Source of the DNA: an uncultured Flavobacteriales bacterium
GTDB lineage: Bacteria; Bacteroidota; Bacteroidia; Flavobacteriales_G; Salibacteraceae
DNA length: 64,000 nucleotides
Assembly (NCBI GenBank): GCA_937899835.1
Contig: CALCCE010000049.1
Span: 1 to 64,000 of the forward strand
Direction of reading: 5' to 3'
The notes under the pieces were generated by a model. It was not told where the DNA came from and ran no database searches. It saw nothing but the letters and a program-made list of their open reading frames with translations. Of the stretch, positions 55,373 to 64,000 are shown piece after piece; position 1 is the stretch's first letter; every line of letters begins with the position of its first letter. A program made the translations under genes and the position numbers.

Positions 55373-56620
55373 CTATTTCAAATGGAATTCTTTGATCTTT
55401 CGATACAACGTTCGTTCCGAAATTCCGAGTTCCTTGGCAGCGTCCTTTCGTTTGCCGTGGTATTTCTCCAATGCTTTTTTGATCAACTCCACCTCCTTCT
55501 CTTCCAGCGAGAGGCTTTCCTCCACCACTTCTTCCGGCTCCTGAATGGGTTCTTCGTGGTGGTGGTGGTGAATCGTAGGTTCCGTAAAAGGCGCGGGAAC
55601 CAAACTGTCTTTGGTGATCACCGGACTGATTTCAGGATACAGTCGCTTTACCAATTGCGATTCTTCCCCTGCATCGTCGAGGTTCAGTTTGCCTGAACGC
55701 ATCAGGTCGTGCACCAGCTTTTTCAAATCGTTCAAGTCGTTCTTCATCTCAAAGAGAAACTTGTACAGAATATCCCTTTCCGAAAACTCTTCCTTTTTAC
55801 CAGGGCCATTGTATAAAGTAGGCAAGGTAGACCCGCTGGCGTCTGGCAGGTATTTCAATAGTGTTTCCCGGTTGATGTCGCGCACCTGCTCAATCACCGA
55901 AATTTGTTCCGTAATGTTTTTCAGTTGCCGAATGTTTCCCTGCCAGCGGTAGTTGATCAATAGTTGCCGGGCATCTTCCGAAAGGCGCACCACCGGCATG
56001 CGGTATTTCTCTGCAAAATCAGAGGCAAATTTTCGAAACAACAGGTGAATGTCATCTTTCCGCTCCCGAAGCGGTGGAATGACAATAGGTACAGTATTTA
56101 ATCGGTAGTAAAGGTCCTCCCGAAATTTATTTCGTTGAATGGCCTCCGGAATGTTCACATTGGTAGCGGCCACAATGCGCACATCGGTTTTGAGCACCTT
56201 TGAAGAACCCACTTTAATGAATTCACCGGTTTCCAAAACCCGCAATAGCCGTACTTGGGTTTGTATGGGCAGTTCTGCTACCTCATCCAAAAAGATGGTC
56301 CCGCCATTGGCCACTTCAAAATAGCCTTTGCGCGAATCCAAGGCACCCGTAAAAGAACCTTTTTCGTGGCCAAACAATTCCGAATCGATCGTTCCTTCAG
56401 GAATAGCCCCACAGTTCACTGCAATGTAAGAGCCGTGTTTTCGGGAACTGAACTGATGAATAATTTGCGGCATCACTTCCTTCCCTGTACCACTCTCTCC
56501 GGTAATCAATACCGAAAGATCGGTAGGAGCTACCTGGGCCGCAGTATCGATGGCCCGATCGAGCAAAGGCGAGTTGCCAATGATGCCGAAACGTTGTTTG
56601 ATTTGTTGAGAACTGGCCAT
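55373..56620 (-). CDS. Sigma-54-dependent transcriptional activator without a receiver domain
   Basis: About 415 residues from the ATG ending at 56620 (MASSQQIKQRFGIIGNSP); the frame extends 26 codons further and overlaps the end of miaB. The AAA+ domain has Walker A ITGESGTGKEV, the sigma-54 contact loop GSFTGA (GAFTGA in most), Walker B GGTIFLDEVAEL and the R-finger region. The linker has a run of five His (TIHHHHHEEP). The C-terminus is a Fis-type HTH (RKDAAKELGISERTLYRKIKEFHL). There is no sensory domain, so activity must be set by abundance or a partner. It heads the lptE-TPR-secG run. Confidence 0.9.
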   Translation of the reverse strand: MASSQQIKQRFGIIGNSPLLDRAIDTAAQVAPTDLSVLITGESGTGKEVMPQIIHQFSSRKHGSYIAVNCGAIPEGTIDSELFGHEKGSFTGALDSRKGYFEVANGGTIFLDEVAELPIQTQVRLLRVLETGEFIKVGSSKVLKTDVRIVAATNVNIPEAIQRNKFREDLYYRLNTVPIVIPPLRERKDDIHLLFRKFASDFAEKYRMPVVRLSEDARQLLINYRWQGNIRQLKNITEQISVIEQVRDINRETLLKYLPDASGSTLPTLYNGPGKKEEFSERDILYKFLFEMKNDLNDLKKLVHDLMRSGKLNLDDAGEESQLVKRLYPEISPVITKDSLVPAPFTEPTIHHHHHEEPIQEPEEVVEESLSLEEKEVELIKKALEKYHGKRKDAAKELGISERTLYRKIKEFHLK

Positions 56621-56661
56621 TGATAATGAAAAGCTTTGGGTTTGTTCGGGTACGTGGTAGG

Positions 56662-58089
56662 TTAAACCAGTTCTCCCATGAGTGTGGCAGCCGTACAATC
56701 GGTCACTTTAACCTCTACATAATCTCCTGCCACTACGGCCTCTCGTGGAAAAACCACCATTGCATTTTGAGAGTTTCGACCGCAGAAATGTTCGTCCGAA
56801 CGCTTCGAAGGGCCCTCTACCAATACTTTGAACGTTCTTCCTAAAGCACGTCGGTTACTTGCCAGGCCATGTTGCTGTTGCAACTGAATGATTTCCGCAA
56901 GGCGTGCTTTTTTCTCGGTTACCGGAACATCATCCTCGTATTTCCGTTCAGCAAGCGTTTTGGGACGTTCGGAATAGTAGAACATGTAGGCGAAATCATA
57001 TTTCACCTCCTGCATCAAACTCAAGGTTTCATCGTGTTGGTCTGGCGTTTCAGAACAAAAACCCGTAATAATGTCGGTAGAAATCGCACATTCAGGAATA
57101 ATCTCACGAATGGCACGAATGCGGTCCAAGTACCATTCCCGAGTATAGCCCCGGTTCATTTTCTTTAAAATATCCGAGTTTCCAGATTGTACCGGAAGGT
57201 GAATGTAGTTGCAAATGTTTTCGTGCCTTGCCATGGCGTGCAACACCTCGTCGGTCATGTCTTTGGGATGGGAAGTGGAAAACCGAACCCGTAAGTCAGG
57301 ACTTACCAACGCCACCCGTTCCAGCAGTTGAGCAAAGTTGACGGTGGGCACCTCAGGATTCTTTATTTCTCCTTTGGCAGTAAGGTTCCAACGGTAAGAG
57401 TCTACGTTTTGTCCCAACAAAGTAACCTCACGAAACCCCTTTTGGAAAAGCTCGTGGGCCTCGTCCACAATGGATTCCGGGTCGCGGCTGCGTTCCCGAC
57501 CACGGGTGAAGGGCACTACGCAAAAAGAGCACATGTTGTCACAACCGCGCATAATGCTAATGAAAGCGGTTACACCGCTTTGGGAAAGTCGTACCGGATT
57601 GATGTCGGCATAAGTCTCTTCCCGAGACAATAACACATTGGCCGCCTTTTGGCCACTGCCTACTTCTTCAATCAGATTGGGCAAGTCGCGGTAAGCATCC
57701 GGGCCGGCAATCAGGTCCACCAGCTTTTCTTCTTCCAGCAATTTGGCCTTCAAACGCTCGGCCATGCAACCCAAAACGCCAACCACCAATTCAGGGTTGT
57801 GCACTTTGGCAGACTTAAAATGCTTGAGGCGGTTCCTTACCCGTTGCTCGGCGTTGTCGCGAATAGAACAAGTATTGAGCAGCACCAAATCGGCTTCTTC
57901 CGCATTTCGGGTAGTGGTGAAGCCATCCTTTGCCAGGATAGAAGCTACAATTTCACTGTCCGAAAAATTCATCTGGCACCCATAGCTTTCCAGGTAGAGT
58001 TTTTTACCCCCGGTTTCCTGTACTTTAACCATGGTGGCCTCCCCTTGGCGGGCCTCATCAATGACTTTAATTTCGACTTTTTCTTCCAT
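56662..58089 (-). CDS. miaB: tRNA-2-methylthio-N6-dimethylallyladenosine synthase MiaB
   Basis: About 475 residues from the ATG ending at 58089. The N-terminal methylthiotransferase domain has the three cluster cysteines ([22 protein letters not shown]). The radical-SAM motif is [22 protein letters not shown] (CxxxCxxC), and a C-terminal TRAM domain is present ([18 protein letters not shown]...). It thiomethylates A37 in tRNA. A good promoter lies upstream. Confidence 0.95.
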   Translation of the reverse strand: MEEKVEIKVIDEARQGEATMVKVQETGGKKLYLESYGCQMNFSDSEIVASILAKDGFTTTRNAEEADLVLLNTCSIRDNAEQRVRNRLKHFKSAKVHNPELVVGVLGCMAERLKAKLLEEEKLVDLIAGPDAYRDLPNLIEEVGSGQKAANVLLSREETYADINPVRLSQSGVTAFISIMRGCDNMCSFCVVPFTRGRERSRDPESIVDEAHELFQKGFREVTLLGQNVDSYRWNLTAKGEIKNPEVPTVNFAQLLERVALVSPDLRVRFSTSHPKDMTDEVLHAMARHENICNYIHLPVQSGNSDILKKMNRGYTREWYLDRIRAIREIIPECAISTDIITGFCSETPDQHDETLSLMQEVKYDFAYMFYYSERPKTLAERKYEDDVPVTEKKARLAEIIQLQQQHGLASNRRALGRTFKVLVEGPSKRSDEHFCGRNSQNAMVVFPREAVVAGDYVEVKVTDCTAATLMGELV

Positions 58090-58110
58090 GTCGCAACAAA
58101 ATTCGAGGAC

Positions 58111-58141
58111 CAAATTTAATCAAAACACCTACGGTGACAAA
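58111..58141 (-). promoter_or_regulatory. Bacteroidota promoter of miaB
   Basis: On the minus strand, TTTG, exactly 19 bp and TAAATTTG (58118 down to 58111), matching the phylum consensus at both boxes. The start codon lies 21 bp downstream. Confidence 0.75.
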
Positions 58142-58273
58142 ATGTCATTCGGGCCATAAAATCCTCAAAAACCGCTAAAATAGAGCGATTCGAGCACTTT
58201 GCAACGAAGTAATTCGAAAGTAGCTTTTGGAAAAACCAACCGTTATTCACTTTATTTGTATCCCGATGTGATG

Positions 58274-58288
58274 CCGAAACATTTTCGG
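58274..58288 (+). other. Small hairpin in the topA leader
   Basis: CCGAAA-CAT-TTTCGG, a 6-bp stem about 43 bp before the topA ATG, inside a wider TCCCGA...TCGGGA dyad (58261-58290). No T-run. Function unknown. Confidence 0.4.
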
Positions 58289-58330
58289 GAACCTCACTGT
58301 TAAAAGCCCAAACACAAGGAAGATAGGCGT

Positions 58331-60634
58331 ATGGATTTGGTAATTGTAGAGTCTCCTGCCAAGGCGAAAACCATTGAAGGTTTTTTAGGAAAAGACTACA
58401 CTGTAAAGTCGAGCTATGGACACGTTCGCGACTTAGCGAAAAAAGGACTTTCAGTAGATATTGAAGATGATTTTAAGCCTCAGTATGAGGTGATGCCCGA
58501 TAAAAAGAAGATCATCCAAGAGCTCAAAAAACTGGCGAAAGACGCCGAGTTGGTTTGGCTCGCAACGGATGAAGACCGCGAAGGAGAGGCCATTTCCTGG
58601 CACTTGTTCGAAGTGCTTGGTTTGAAAGAAGACCGCACCAAGCGGATTGTTTTTCATGAAATTACCAAGCCAGCCATTCGCTCGGCAATTGATAACCCGA
58701 GAACCATCAATCACGATTTGGTAATGGCGCAGCAAGCCCGCCGGGTTTTGGATCGGCTTGTGGGTTTTGAACTCTCGCCAGTATTGTGGCGCAAAGTGCG
58801 GCCCAGTCTTTCTGCGGGGCGTGTTCAGTCGGTTGCTGTGAGAGTTTTAGTAGAACGGGAGAAAGAAGTTTTGGCCTTTGAGTCCACTTCTTCTTTTAAA
58901 GTGACGGCCCATTTTAAAGTCGGGGGAAAATCCGGCCTGAAAGCCGACCTCAACAAAAAATTTAAGGTAGAAGAAGAAGTGACCACCTTCTTAGCGTCTT
59001 GCAAGGCTGCCGATTTCAACATCACCAGCCTTGAGACCAGACCAGGAAAGAAATCGCCTGCACCTCCTTTTACCACCTCTACTTTACAGCAAGAGGCCAG
59101 CCGAAAACTTGGGTTCTCCGTGTCGCAAACCATGGCCGTAGCTCAAAAGCTCTACGAATCGGGTAAGATCACCTACATGCGAACCGATTCGGTCAACTTA
59201 TCGGACCTCGCTACCAATGCTGCCCGTGCTGAGATAGTATCGAGTTTTGGAGAAGAATTCGCAAACCCTCGCAAATACACCACCAAATCCAAAGGAGCGC
59301 AGGAAGCACACGAAGCCATTCGGCCAACCTACTTAAACGAACACAGCGTCACCGGCGACTATGCCGAAGAACGACTCTACGATTTGATTTGGAAGCGGAC
59401 CATCGCTTCACAGATGGCCAATGCCGAACTGGAAAAAACTACTGCAACGGTAGCCATCAGCAATCAAGATGAGTATCGCTTTTTGGCCCATGGAGAAGTG
59501 TTAAAGTTTGAAGGGTTCCTCAAAGTATACATGGAGTCTACCGACGACGAACGGGAGGAAGGCCCTAAAGGCATGTTACCGCCGATGACGGTTGGGGAAG
59601 CCGTAGAGCGCGAACAAATTGAAGCGGTACAACGGTTTACCCACCACCCACCCCGGTACACAGAGGCCAGCCTGGTGAAGAAACTAGAAGAATTGGGCAT
59701 CGGACGTCCCTCTACCTATGCACCTACCATTAGCACCATTCAAAAGCGGGGCTATGTAGTGAAAGAAGATCGGGATGGCCAGGAGCGAGTTTACAGAGCA
59801 GTAAGCCTGATTGCAGATGAGGTAAAAGCAGAAGACCGCACCGAAATTACGGGCCGCGAAAAGGCCAAGCTTTTTCCCACCGATATTGGCATTGTTGTCA
59901 ACGACTTCTTGGTAGAACATTTCGGGGGAATCCTCGATTACAACTTCACCGCCAACGTAGAGAAAGAGTTCGACGAAATTGCACATGGCAGCAAAGAATG
60001 GAACAAAATGCTGGAAAGCTTCTATGCTCCTTTCCATGACGTAATAGAAGATACCTTAGAAAATAGTAGTCGTGCCACTGGCGAACGCTATTTGGGCGAT
60101 GAGCCAGGAACGGGACTAAAGGTGTACGCCAAGATTGGAAAATACGGGCCAGTCATCCAGATTGGAGACACAGACGCTGAAGAAAAGCCGCGTTTTGCGA
60201 GCATTCGGGGAGACCTCACGTTGAACAGCGTCAACCTGGAGCAAGCGCTCGACCTCTTTAAATTGCCACGCAACCTGGGAGAATACCAGGGCGAAGAAGT
60301 GGTGATTGGCGTAGGTCGCTACGGCCCTTACGCACGGCACAAAGGAAAATTCTTCTCCATAGGAGACGAAGATCCACTGACCATTGAGATGGAAGCCACC
60401 ATAGAAATTATCGAGAAAAAGCTGAAAGAAGACCGTGAACGCATTATTCATGAGTATCCGGGTGATGATAATGTGCGGGTGTTGAAAGGGAAATGGGGAC
60501 CCTACATATCCATTGGTAGAAAGAATTATCGCATACCCAAAGACAAAGACCCACAAACCCTTACCTTAGAGGAATGTTTAGAAATCGCTAAGAACGCCCC
60601 GCAAGGCCGCTCGAAGCGAAAGGCTAAATCGTAA
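58331..60634 (+). CDS. topA: DNA topoisomerase I
   Basis: A 767-residue type IA topoisomerase. The N-terminal Toprim domain starts IVESPAKAKTIEGFLG and has ATDEDREGEAISWHL. The active-site tyrosine lies in TYMRTDSVNLS. The C-terminal third has Toprim_Crpt-type repeats (KIGKYGPVIQIGD, GRYGPYARHKGKFFSIG, GKWGPYISIGRKNYRI) instead of zinc fingers, and a Lys-rich tail, usual for the phylum. It relaxes negative supercoils. It is upstream of the T9SS genes. Confidence 0.96.
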   Translation: MDLVIVESPAKAKTIEGFLGKDYTVKSSYGHVRDLAKKGLSVDIEDDFKPQYEVMPDKKKIIQELKKLAKDAELVWLATDEDREGEAISWHLFEVLGLKEDRTKRIVFHEITKPAIRSAIDNPRTINHDLVMAQQARRVLDRLVGFELSPVLWRKVRPSLSAGRVQSVAVRVLVEREKEVLAFESTSSFKVTAHFKVGGKSGLKADLNKKFKVEEEVTTFLASCKAADFNITSLETRPGKKSPAPPFTTSTLQQEASRKLGFSVSQTMAVAQKLYESGKITYMRTDSVNLSDLATNAARAEIVSSFGEEFANPRKYTTKSKGAQEAHEAIRPTYLNEHSVTGDYAEERLYDLIWKRTIASQMANAELEKTTATVAISNQDEYRFLAHGEVLKFEGFLKVYMESTDDEREEGPKGMLPPMTVGEAVEREQIEAVQRFTHHPPRYTEASLVKKLEELGIGRPSTYAPTISTIQKRGYVVKEDRDGQERVYRAVSLIADEVKAEDRTEITGREKAKLFPTDIGIVVNDFLVEHFGGILDYNFTANVEKEFDEIAHGSKEWNKMLESFYAPFHDVIEDTLENSSRATGERYLGDEPGTGLKVYAKIGKYGPVIQIGDTDAEEKPRFASIRGDLTLNSVNLEQALDLFKLPRNLGEYQGEEVVIGVGRYGPYARHKGKFFSIGDEDPLTIEMEATIEIIEKKLKEDRERIIHEYPGDDNVRVLKGKWGPYISIGRKNYRIPKDKDPQTLTLEECLEIAKNAPQGRSKRKAKS

Positions 60635-60650
60635 TCAATCTGACGACCTT

Positions 60651-61820
60651 ATGGGTGCCGACCTCTCAATCTACTTTCAACCCGTTGATCACCGCAAATC
60701 CGACTTTGCCAAAAATGCCTTAGGCGCCAAGCTGAAAGTGCATTCAGAAGAAGCAGGTTTTCCAGACCTGGAAGAAATCGACCTGGCGATAGTTGGTGTA
60801 AAAGAAGACCGACGGGCAGTGAACAATATGGGTTGTTCTGGCGCACCTGATATGGTGAGGAAATACCTTTATCAGCTTTTTGAAGGTCCTTATAAAGTAA
60901 AAATGGCTGATTTAGGAAACGTCCTGCCTGGTGAAACCGAGGAGGATACCTACTTCGCCTTGAGTTCAACCATTGCCGAGCTGATCAAAAAGAACGTTGT
61001 TCCAATTATTATAGGAGGAAGTCAAGACCTGACCTATGCCAACTACCTGGCCTATGAGAATTTAGAGCAGGTAATCAATTTGGTAACCATCGACAACCGC
61101 TTCGATATGGGCGACCCTGACGGAGCCATTGATTCCAGGTCGTATCTGAATAAAATCATCCTCCATCAGCCCAATTACCTGTTCAATTTCGCCAATCTGG
61201 GTTATCAAACCTACTTTGTGGATCAGGAAGAACTGTCATTGCTCCACAAACTCTACTTTGATACCCATCGCTTAGGCGAGGTTCGGGCCAACATGCGGGA
61301 GGTAGAGCCGGTAGTGCGCAACGCCGACGTGATGAGCTTTGATGTTTCGGCCATTCGTAATTCCGATGCTCCGGGGAACGAAAATGCCACCCCTAATGGA
61401 TTTTATGGCGAGGAGGCTTGTCAGATCACCCGCTATGCAGGAATAAGCGACAAGTTGTCCTCCATTGGGTTTTACGAGATCAATCCACTTTACGATAAAG
61501 AAGAACAGACCGTTCATTTGGTTGCCCAAATGATTTGGTACTTCATGGATGGGTATTACAGCAGGAAAAGAGACTTTCCGATACGCAACCACCGGGATTA
61601 CTTTAAATACCGCATTACGGTTCCTGAGAATACCAACGAATTGGTGTTTTATAAAAGCATGAAAAGCGACCGGTGGTGGATGGATGTACCGTATCCTACC
61701 AATAAAAGAATGCGATATCAACGGCATCATTTAGTACCCTGTTCTTACGCAGATTACCAAGTTGCCTGCAACCGGGAGGTACCCGATAAGTGGTGGAAAA
61801 CCTTTTCTAAACTGAGCTGA
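60651..61820 (+). CDS. Arginase/formimidoylglutamase-fold protein with degenerate metal site
   Basis: A 389-residue protein of the ureohydrolase fold, usually annotated formimidoylglutamase. The three metal-binding motifs are altered: GGDH-S is GGSQD (123-126 region, His to Gln), DAH-D is DNRFD (148-152, His to Arg), and SxDxDxxDP is SFDVSAIRNSDAPG (second Asp to Ser). Two Asp of the first set and one of the third remain, so three of six ligands are lost. A metallohydrolase reaction is unlikely by this site. It lies 16 bp after topA, with PorP/SprF and gldK next, which suggests a structural or regulatory role tied to the T9SS. Confidence 0.85.
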   Translation: MGADLSIYFQPVDHRKSDFAKNALGAKLKVHSEEAGFPDLEEIDLAIVGVKEDRRAVNNMGCSGAPDMVRKYLYQLFEGPYKVKMADLGNVLPGETEEDTYFALSSTIAELIKKNVVPIIIGGSQDLTYANYLAYENLEQVINLVTIDNRFDMGDPDGAIDSRSYLNKIILHQPNYLFNFANLGYQTYFVDQEELSLLHKLYFDTHRLGEVRANMREVEPVVRNADVMSFDVSAIRNSDAPGNENATPNGFYGEEACQITRYAGISDKLSSIGFYEINPLYDKEEQTVHLVAQMIWYFMDGYYSRKRDFPIRNHRDYFKYRITVPENTNELVFYKSMKSDRWWMDVPYPTNKRMRYQRHHLVPCSYADYQVACNREVPDKWWKTFSKLS

Positions 61821-61920
61821 TAAAACGGCTCACGAATACAGTTAAATTGCCCCTGAAAATTACCTCAAAATCGCCATTTTTCGGCCTTGTTGAAAAGTTT
61901 GAGGGGGTGTTAAAAAATTT

Positions 61921-61949
61921 TTGCCAAATAAATATTTTGACTATTTTAG
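61921..61949 (+). promoter_or_regulatory. Candidate promoter of the PorP/SprF gene
   Basis: TTG (61921-61923), 18 bp, TATTTTAG (61942-61949), one mismatch from TAnnTTTG. Two copies of TTTGCCAAA (61920 and 61959) flank it. The ATG is at 61995. Confidence 0.4.
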
Positions 61950-61994
61950 CCACCGTTATTTGCCAAAAATACATCTAACCTTCGACTATAAAAG

Positions 61995-62975
61995 ATGAAG
62001 AAAGCTTCACTCTTCATTGCGTTTTTTTGTTTGTCATTAGCTGGTTTTTCCCAACAGGATTACCAGTTTAGCCAGTTTATGCACAATAAACTGCTGCCCA
62101 ACCCAGGGGTAGCTGGAGCTAACAATGGCATCTGCGCAACCCTCATCGGCCGACAGCAATGGGCTCAGTTTGATGGAAACCCCGAATCTGTTGTCTTCAG
62201 TGCCCATGGTACTGTGAAGCCAATCTTTGGTGGGGTAGGTTTATCTGTGGTTGCTGACCGTTTGGGTCAGGAAAGTACAGTGGCCGCTAAACTTTCTTAT
62301 GCTTTCCGCACCGATAAGATAGGTCCGGGTAATCTGGGGATTGGTATTGGCTTAGGCTTTATCAATAAGTCCATCGGTCAAGATTGGCGTTCTACTGACA
62401 ATTTTCAACAAGATGTAGTTATTCCTGATAACGGAGCAAGCGATATCGGGTTTGATATGGATCTTGGAATCTATTACGATATAGAAGACAAACTTTATTT
62501 CGGTATTTCAACCACGCACCTTACACAGACCAGTATTGAAGATCAAGCTGAAAATCCTGGAGTTGGTGTAGCAGATGATTTATTGTCTTACACCGTGGCA
62601 AGGCACTATTGGATTATGGCCGGATACAATTATGATTTGAACGCAGAATGGCAGCTGCAACCCAACATGTTGATTAAAACCGATTTGAATTCAGCACAGG
62701 TTGACTTGAATTTAACGGCCATGTATAATAAACTGTTATGGGGTGGCGTTTCTTACCGGTATCAGGATGCAATCATTCCGATGGTCGGTATCAATTACGG
62801 CATGCCAGGAAGCGGGCTCACCGGTGGTACTTTGAAATTCGGATATTCTTACGACGTCACAACTTCCTTAATCAGACAGCACAGTGCAGGATCGCATGAG
62901 ATCATGCTCAATTATTGTTTCAGTATTGAAATACCACCGAAGCTGACGAAACACAAAACAGTTAGATTCCTGTAA
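61995..62975 (+). CDS. PorP/SprF-family outer-membrane T9SS component
   Basis: A 326-residue protein with a signal peptide (MKKASLFIAFFCLSLAGFSQ) and the PorP/SprF pattern: QQDYQFSQFMHNKLLPNPGVAGANNG near the N-terminus and barrel strands throughout. In the T9SS these barrels associate with GldJ/GldK-type lipoproteins and with particular surface adhesins such as SprB. gldK follows 125 bp downstream, the usual porP-porK order. Confidence 0.9.
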   Translation: MKKASLFIAFFCLSLAGFSQQDYQFSQFMHNKLLPNPGVAGANNGICATLIGRQQWAQFDGNPESVVFSAHGTVKPIFGGVGLSVVADRLGQESTVAAKLSYAFRTDKIGPGNLGIGIGLGFINKSIGQDWRSTDNFQQDVVIPDNGASDIGFDMDLGIYYDIEDKLYFGISTTHLTQTSIEDQAENPGVGVADDLLSYTVARHYWIMAGYNYDLNAEWQLQPNMLIKTDLNSAQVDLNLTAMYNKLLWGGVSYRYQDAIIPMVGINYGMPGSGLTGGTLKFGYSYDVTTSLIRQHSAGSHEIMLNYCFSIEIPPKLTKHKTVRFL

Positions 62976-62980
62976 AACTG

Positions 62981-62988
62981 TAACTTTG
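62981..62988 (+). promoter_or_regulatory. Candidate -7 promoter element of gldK
   Basis: TAACTTTG, an exact match just after the PorP/SprF stop, about 112 bp before the gldK start. It would give a leader of about 105 nt with a CA-rich middle (63021-63070). Confidence 0.5.
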
Positions 62989-63089
62989 TTGATAAGTTAC
63001 TCGTTAACAGGGGTTCTGCCTGCATCAAATACACACACACCACACCACCTAACACAATCAAAGACCTCAAAACCTTAGAAGACTAAATC

Positions 63090-63096
63090 AGGAGGT
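63090..63096 (+). promoter_or_regulatory. Strong Shine-Dalgarno sequence of gldK
   Basis: AGGAGGT with 4 bases between AGGAGG and the ATG at 63100. Almost all other starts in the window have no such site, as is usual in this phylum. It fixes the gldK start. Confidence 0.8.
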
Positions 63097-63099
63097 ATT

Positions 63100-64000
63100 A
63101 TGAGAAGGTTATTCTTTTTGGGCGCCATCGTTACCCTGCTGTTGAGCAGTTGCGGTAGCTCGGAGTCTGGTCAATTGACCGGAGTTCAAGGACGCATCGT
63201 GTGGTATCAGCCCGATCCATATGGAATGCTATACATTCCGATGGGAAGCTTTACCATGGGCCCTAACGACCAGGATGTACCCTATGCGGTTACTACCAAA
63301 GCCAAAACCGTTTCTGTTCAAGCCTTTTACATGGATGAAACAGAAATTACTAATAACGAATACCGCCAATTCGTTTTTTGGGTAAAAGATTCTATAGCAC
63401 ACCGTATACTCGGAGATGAAGGTTTCGAAGAGCACTTCATAACCGAAAACTACTACGAAGAGGAATTCGATCCCCCCCACATTGATTGGAATACTCGGAT
63501 CAATTGGGACGATATCGAAGAACGAGAAGCGCTAGAAGTAATGTTCTTGCCCGAGTACGAACGTTTTTATGGTCGTCGTGAAATTGATACCCGTAAGCTT
63601 GATTTTGAGTATTTCTGGATTGATTTCCGTGATGCTGCGCGTAAAGGAGGTCCAGGTGCCCCTCTGCGTCAGCGAGGTATGACAGACCGTTCGATCTTTA
63701 TTAAAAGGGATGTCATTAATGTTTATCCAGATACATTGTGCTGGATTCATGATTACACTTACTCGTTCAACGAGCCGATGACCAACATGTATTTTTGGCA
63801 TCCTGCTTATGATGAATATCCGGTAGTGGGAGTAACCTGGAAACAAGCCCGTGCATTTAGTATCTGGAGAACTCAGTTGTTCAACAACTACCTGAAGCAT
63901 TACGGTGGCATCTATGTACAAGATTTCCGCTTGCCTACAGAATCAGAGTGGGAATATGCCGCCCGTGGTGGTCTTGATCTTGCATCTTATCCGTGGGGAC
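63100..64000 (+). CDS. gldK: Gliding motility/T9SS lipoprotein GldK (PorK), cut by the window end
   Basis: The first 300 residues are present and the gene runs off the window. A lipoprotein signal (MRRLFFLGAIVTLLLSSC) is followed by an FGE-sulfatase-like domain starting MLYIPMGSFTMGPNDQDVP, with EITNNEYRQFV, YPVVGVTWKQARAFSIWRT and LPTESEWEYAARGG. GldK forms the periplasmic ring of the T9SS with GldN. The rest of gldK and probably gldL, gldM and gldN should follow beyond the window; they are not seen here. Confidence 0.93.
   Translation, partial: MRRLFFLGAIVTLLLSSCGSSESGQLTGVQGRIVWYQPDPYGMLYIPMGSFTMGPNDQDVPYAVTTKAKTVSVQAFYMDETEITNNEYRQFVFWVKDSIAHRILGDEGFEEHFITENYYEEEFDPPHIDWNTRINWDDIEEREALEVMFLPEYERFYGRREIDTRKLDFEYFWIDFRDAARKGGPGAPLRQRGMTDRSIFIKRDVINVYPDTLCWIHDYTYSFNEPMTNMYFWHPAYDEYPVVGVTWKQARAFSIWRTQLFNNYLKHYGGIYVQDFRLPTESEWEYAARGGLDLASYPWG

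Overview
The window is chromosomal DNA from a member of the Bacteroidota, most likely Flavobacteriales-like; the family cannot be fixed from sequence alone. The evidence is GldB, GldC and GldK, a PorP/SprF protein, two proteins with type IX secretion system (T9SS) C-terminal signals, a TonB-dependent receptor with a CarboxypepD_reg-like N-terminus, Bacteroidota-type -7 promoter boxes (TAnnTTTG), mostly missing Shine-Dalgarno sites, and a meso-DAP-type MurE. I see no insertion sequence, prophage, tRNA, rRNA or CRISPR array.

Layout. 1-6.4 kb: a beta-helix lipoprotein, a TonB-dependent receptor, and a divergent PhoB/PhoR-like two-component pair. TTAACA-like repeats in the shared promoter suggest a phosphate-starvation locus. 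6.4-13.6 kb: a DUF389 membrane protein and a 1806-residue modular T9SS cargo protein. 13.7-18.9 kb: a MurG-like glycosyltransferase divergent from a housekeeping run (SDR, TrmB, alkyltransferase-like protein, M48 lipoprotein, Mrp ATPase, NifU). 19-26.2 kb: mostly minus-strand envelope genes (secreted esterase-like T9SS cargo, beta-barrel plus M48 protease pair, NadE, small barrel). 26.3-29.1 kb: gldB-gldC, then EngB and an alpha/beta hydrolase.

29.3-46.0 kb is a nearly complete dcw (division and cell wall) cluster: mraZ, rsmH, ftsL-like, ftsI, murE, mraY, murD, an extra orphan MurD C-terminal domain gene, ftsW, murG, murC, ftsQ, ftsA, ftsZ, then a YqeY gene. The genes are almost all overlapping or nearly touching and are headed by a three-copy MraZ operator. 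The largest gap is the CA-rich leader in front of the orphan MurD domain.

46.4-51.1 kb: two tandem DUF5723-type outer-membrane paralogues separated by about 845 bp of non-coding DNA. That DNA carries six tandem hairpins (TTGTCCCCG...CGGGGACAA, period about 46 bp) plus decayed copies. 51.2-58.1 kb, minus strand: miaB, a sigma-54 activator, lptE, a TPR protein, secG, groES, groEL. 58.3-64.0 kb: topA, a ureohydrolase-fold protein that has lost several metal ligands, a PorP/SprF protein and the start of gldK, i.e. entry into the T9SS core operon, cut by the window end.

The most unusual items are the hairpin array, the stand-alone MurD domain, the apparent pseudo-arginase in front of the T9SS operon, and the strong Shine-Dalgarno sequence on gldK.
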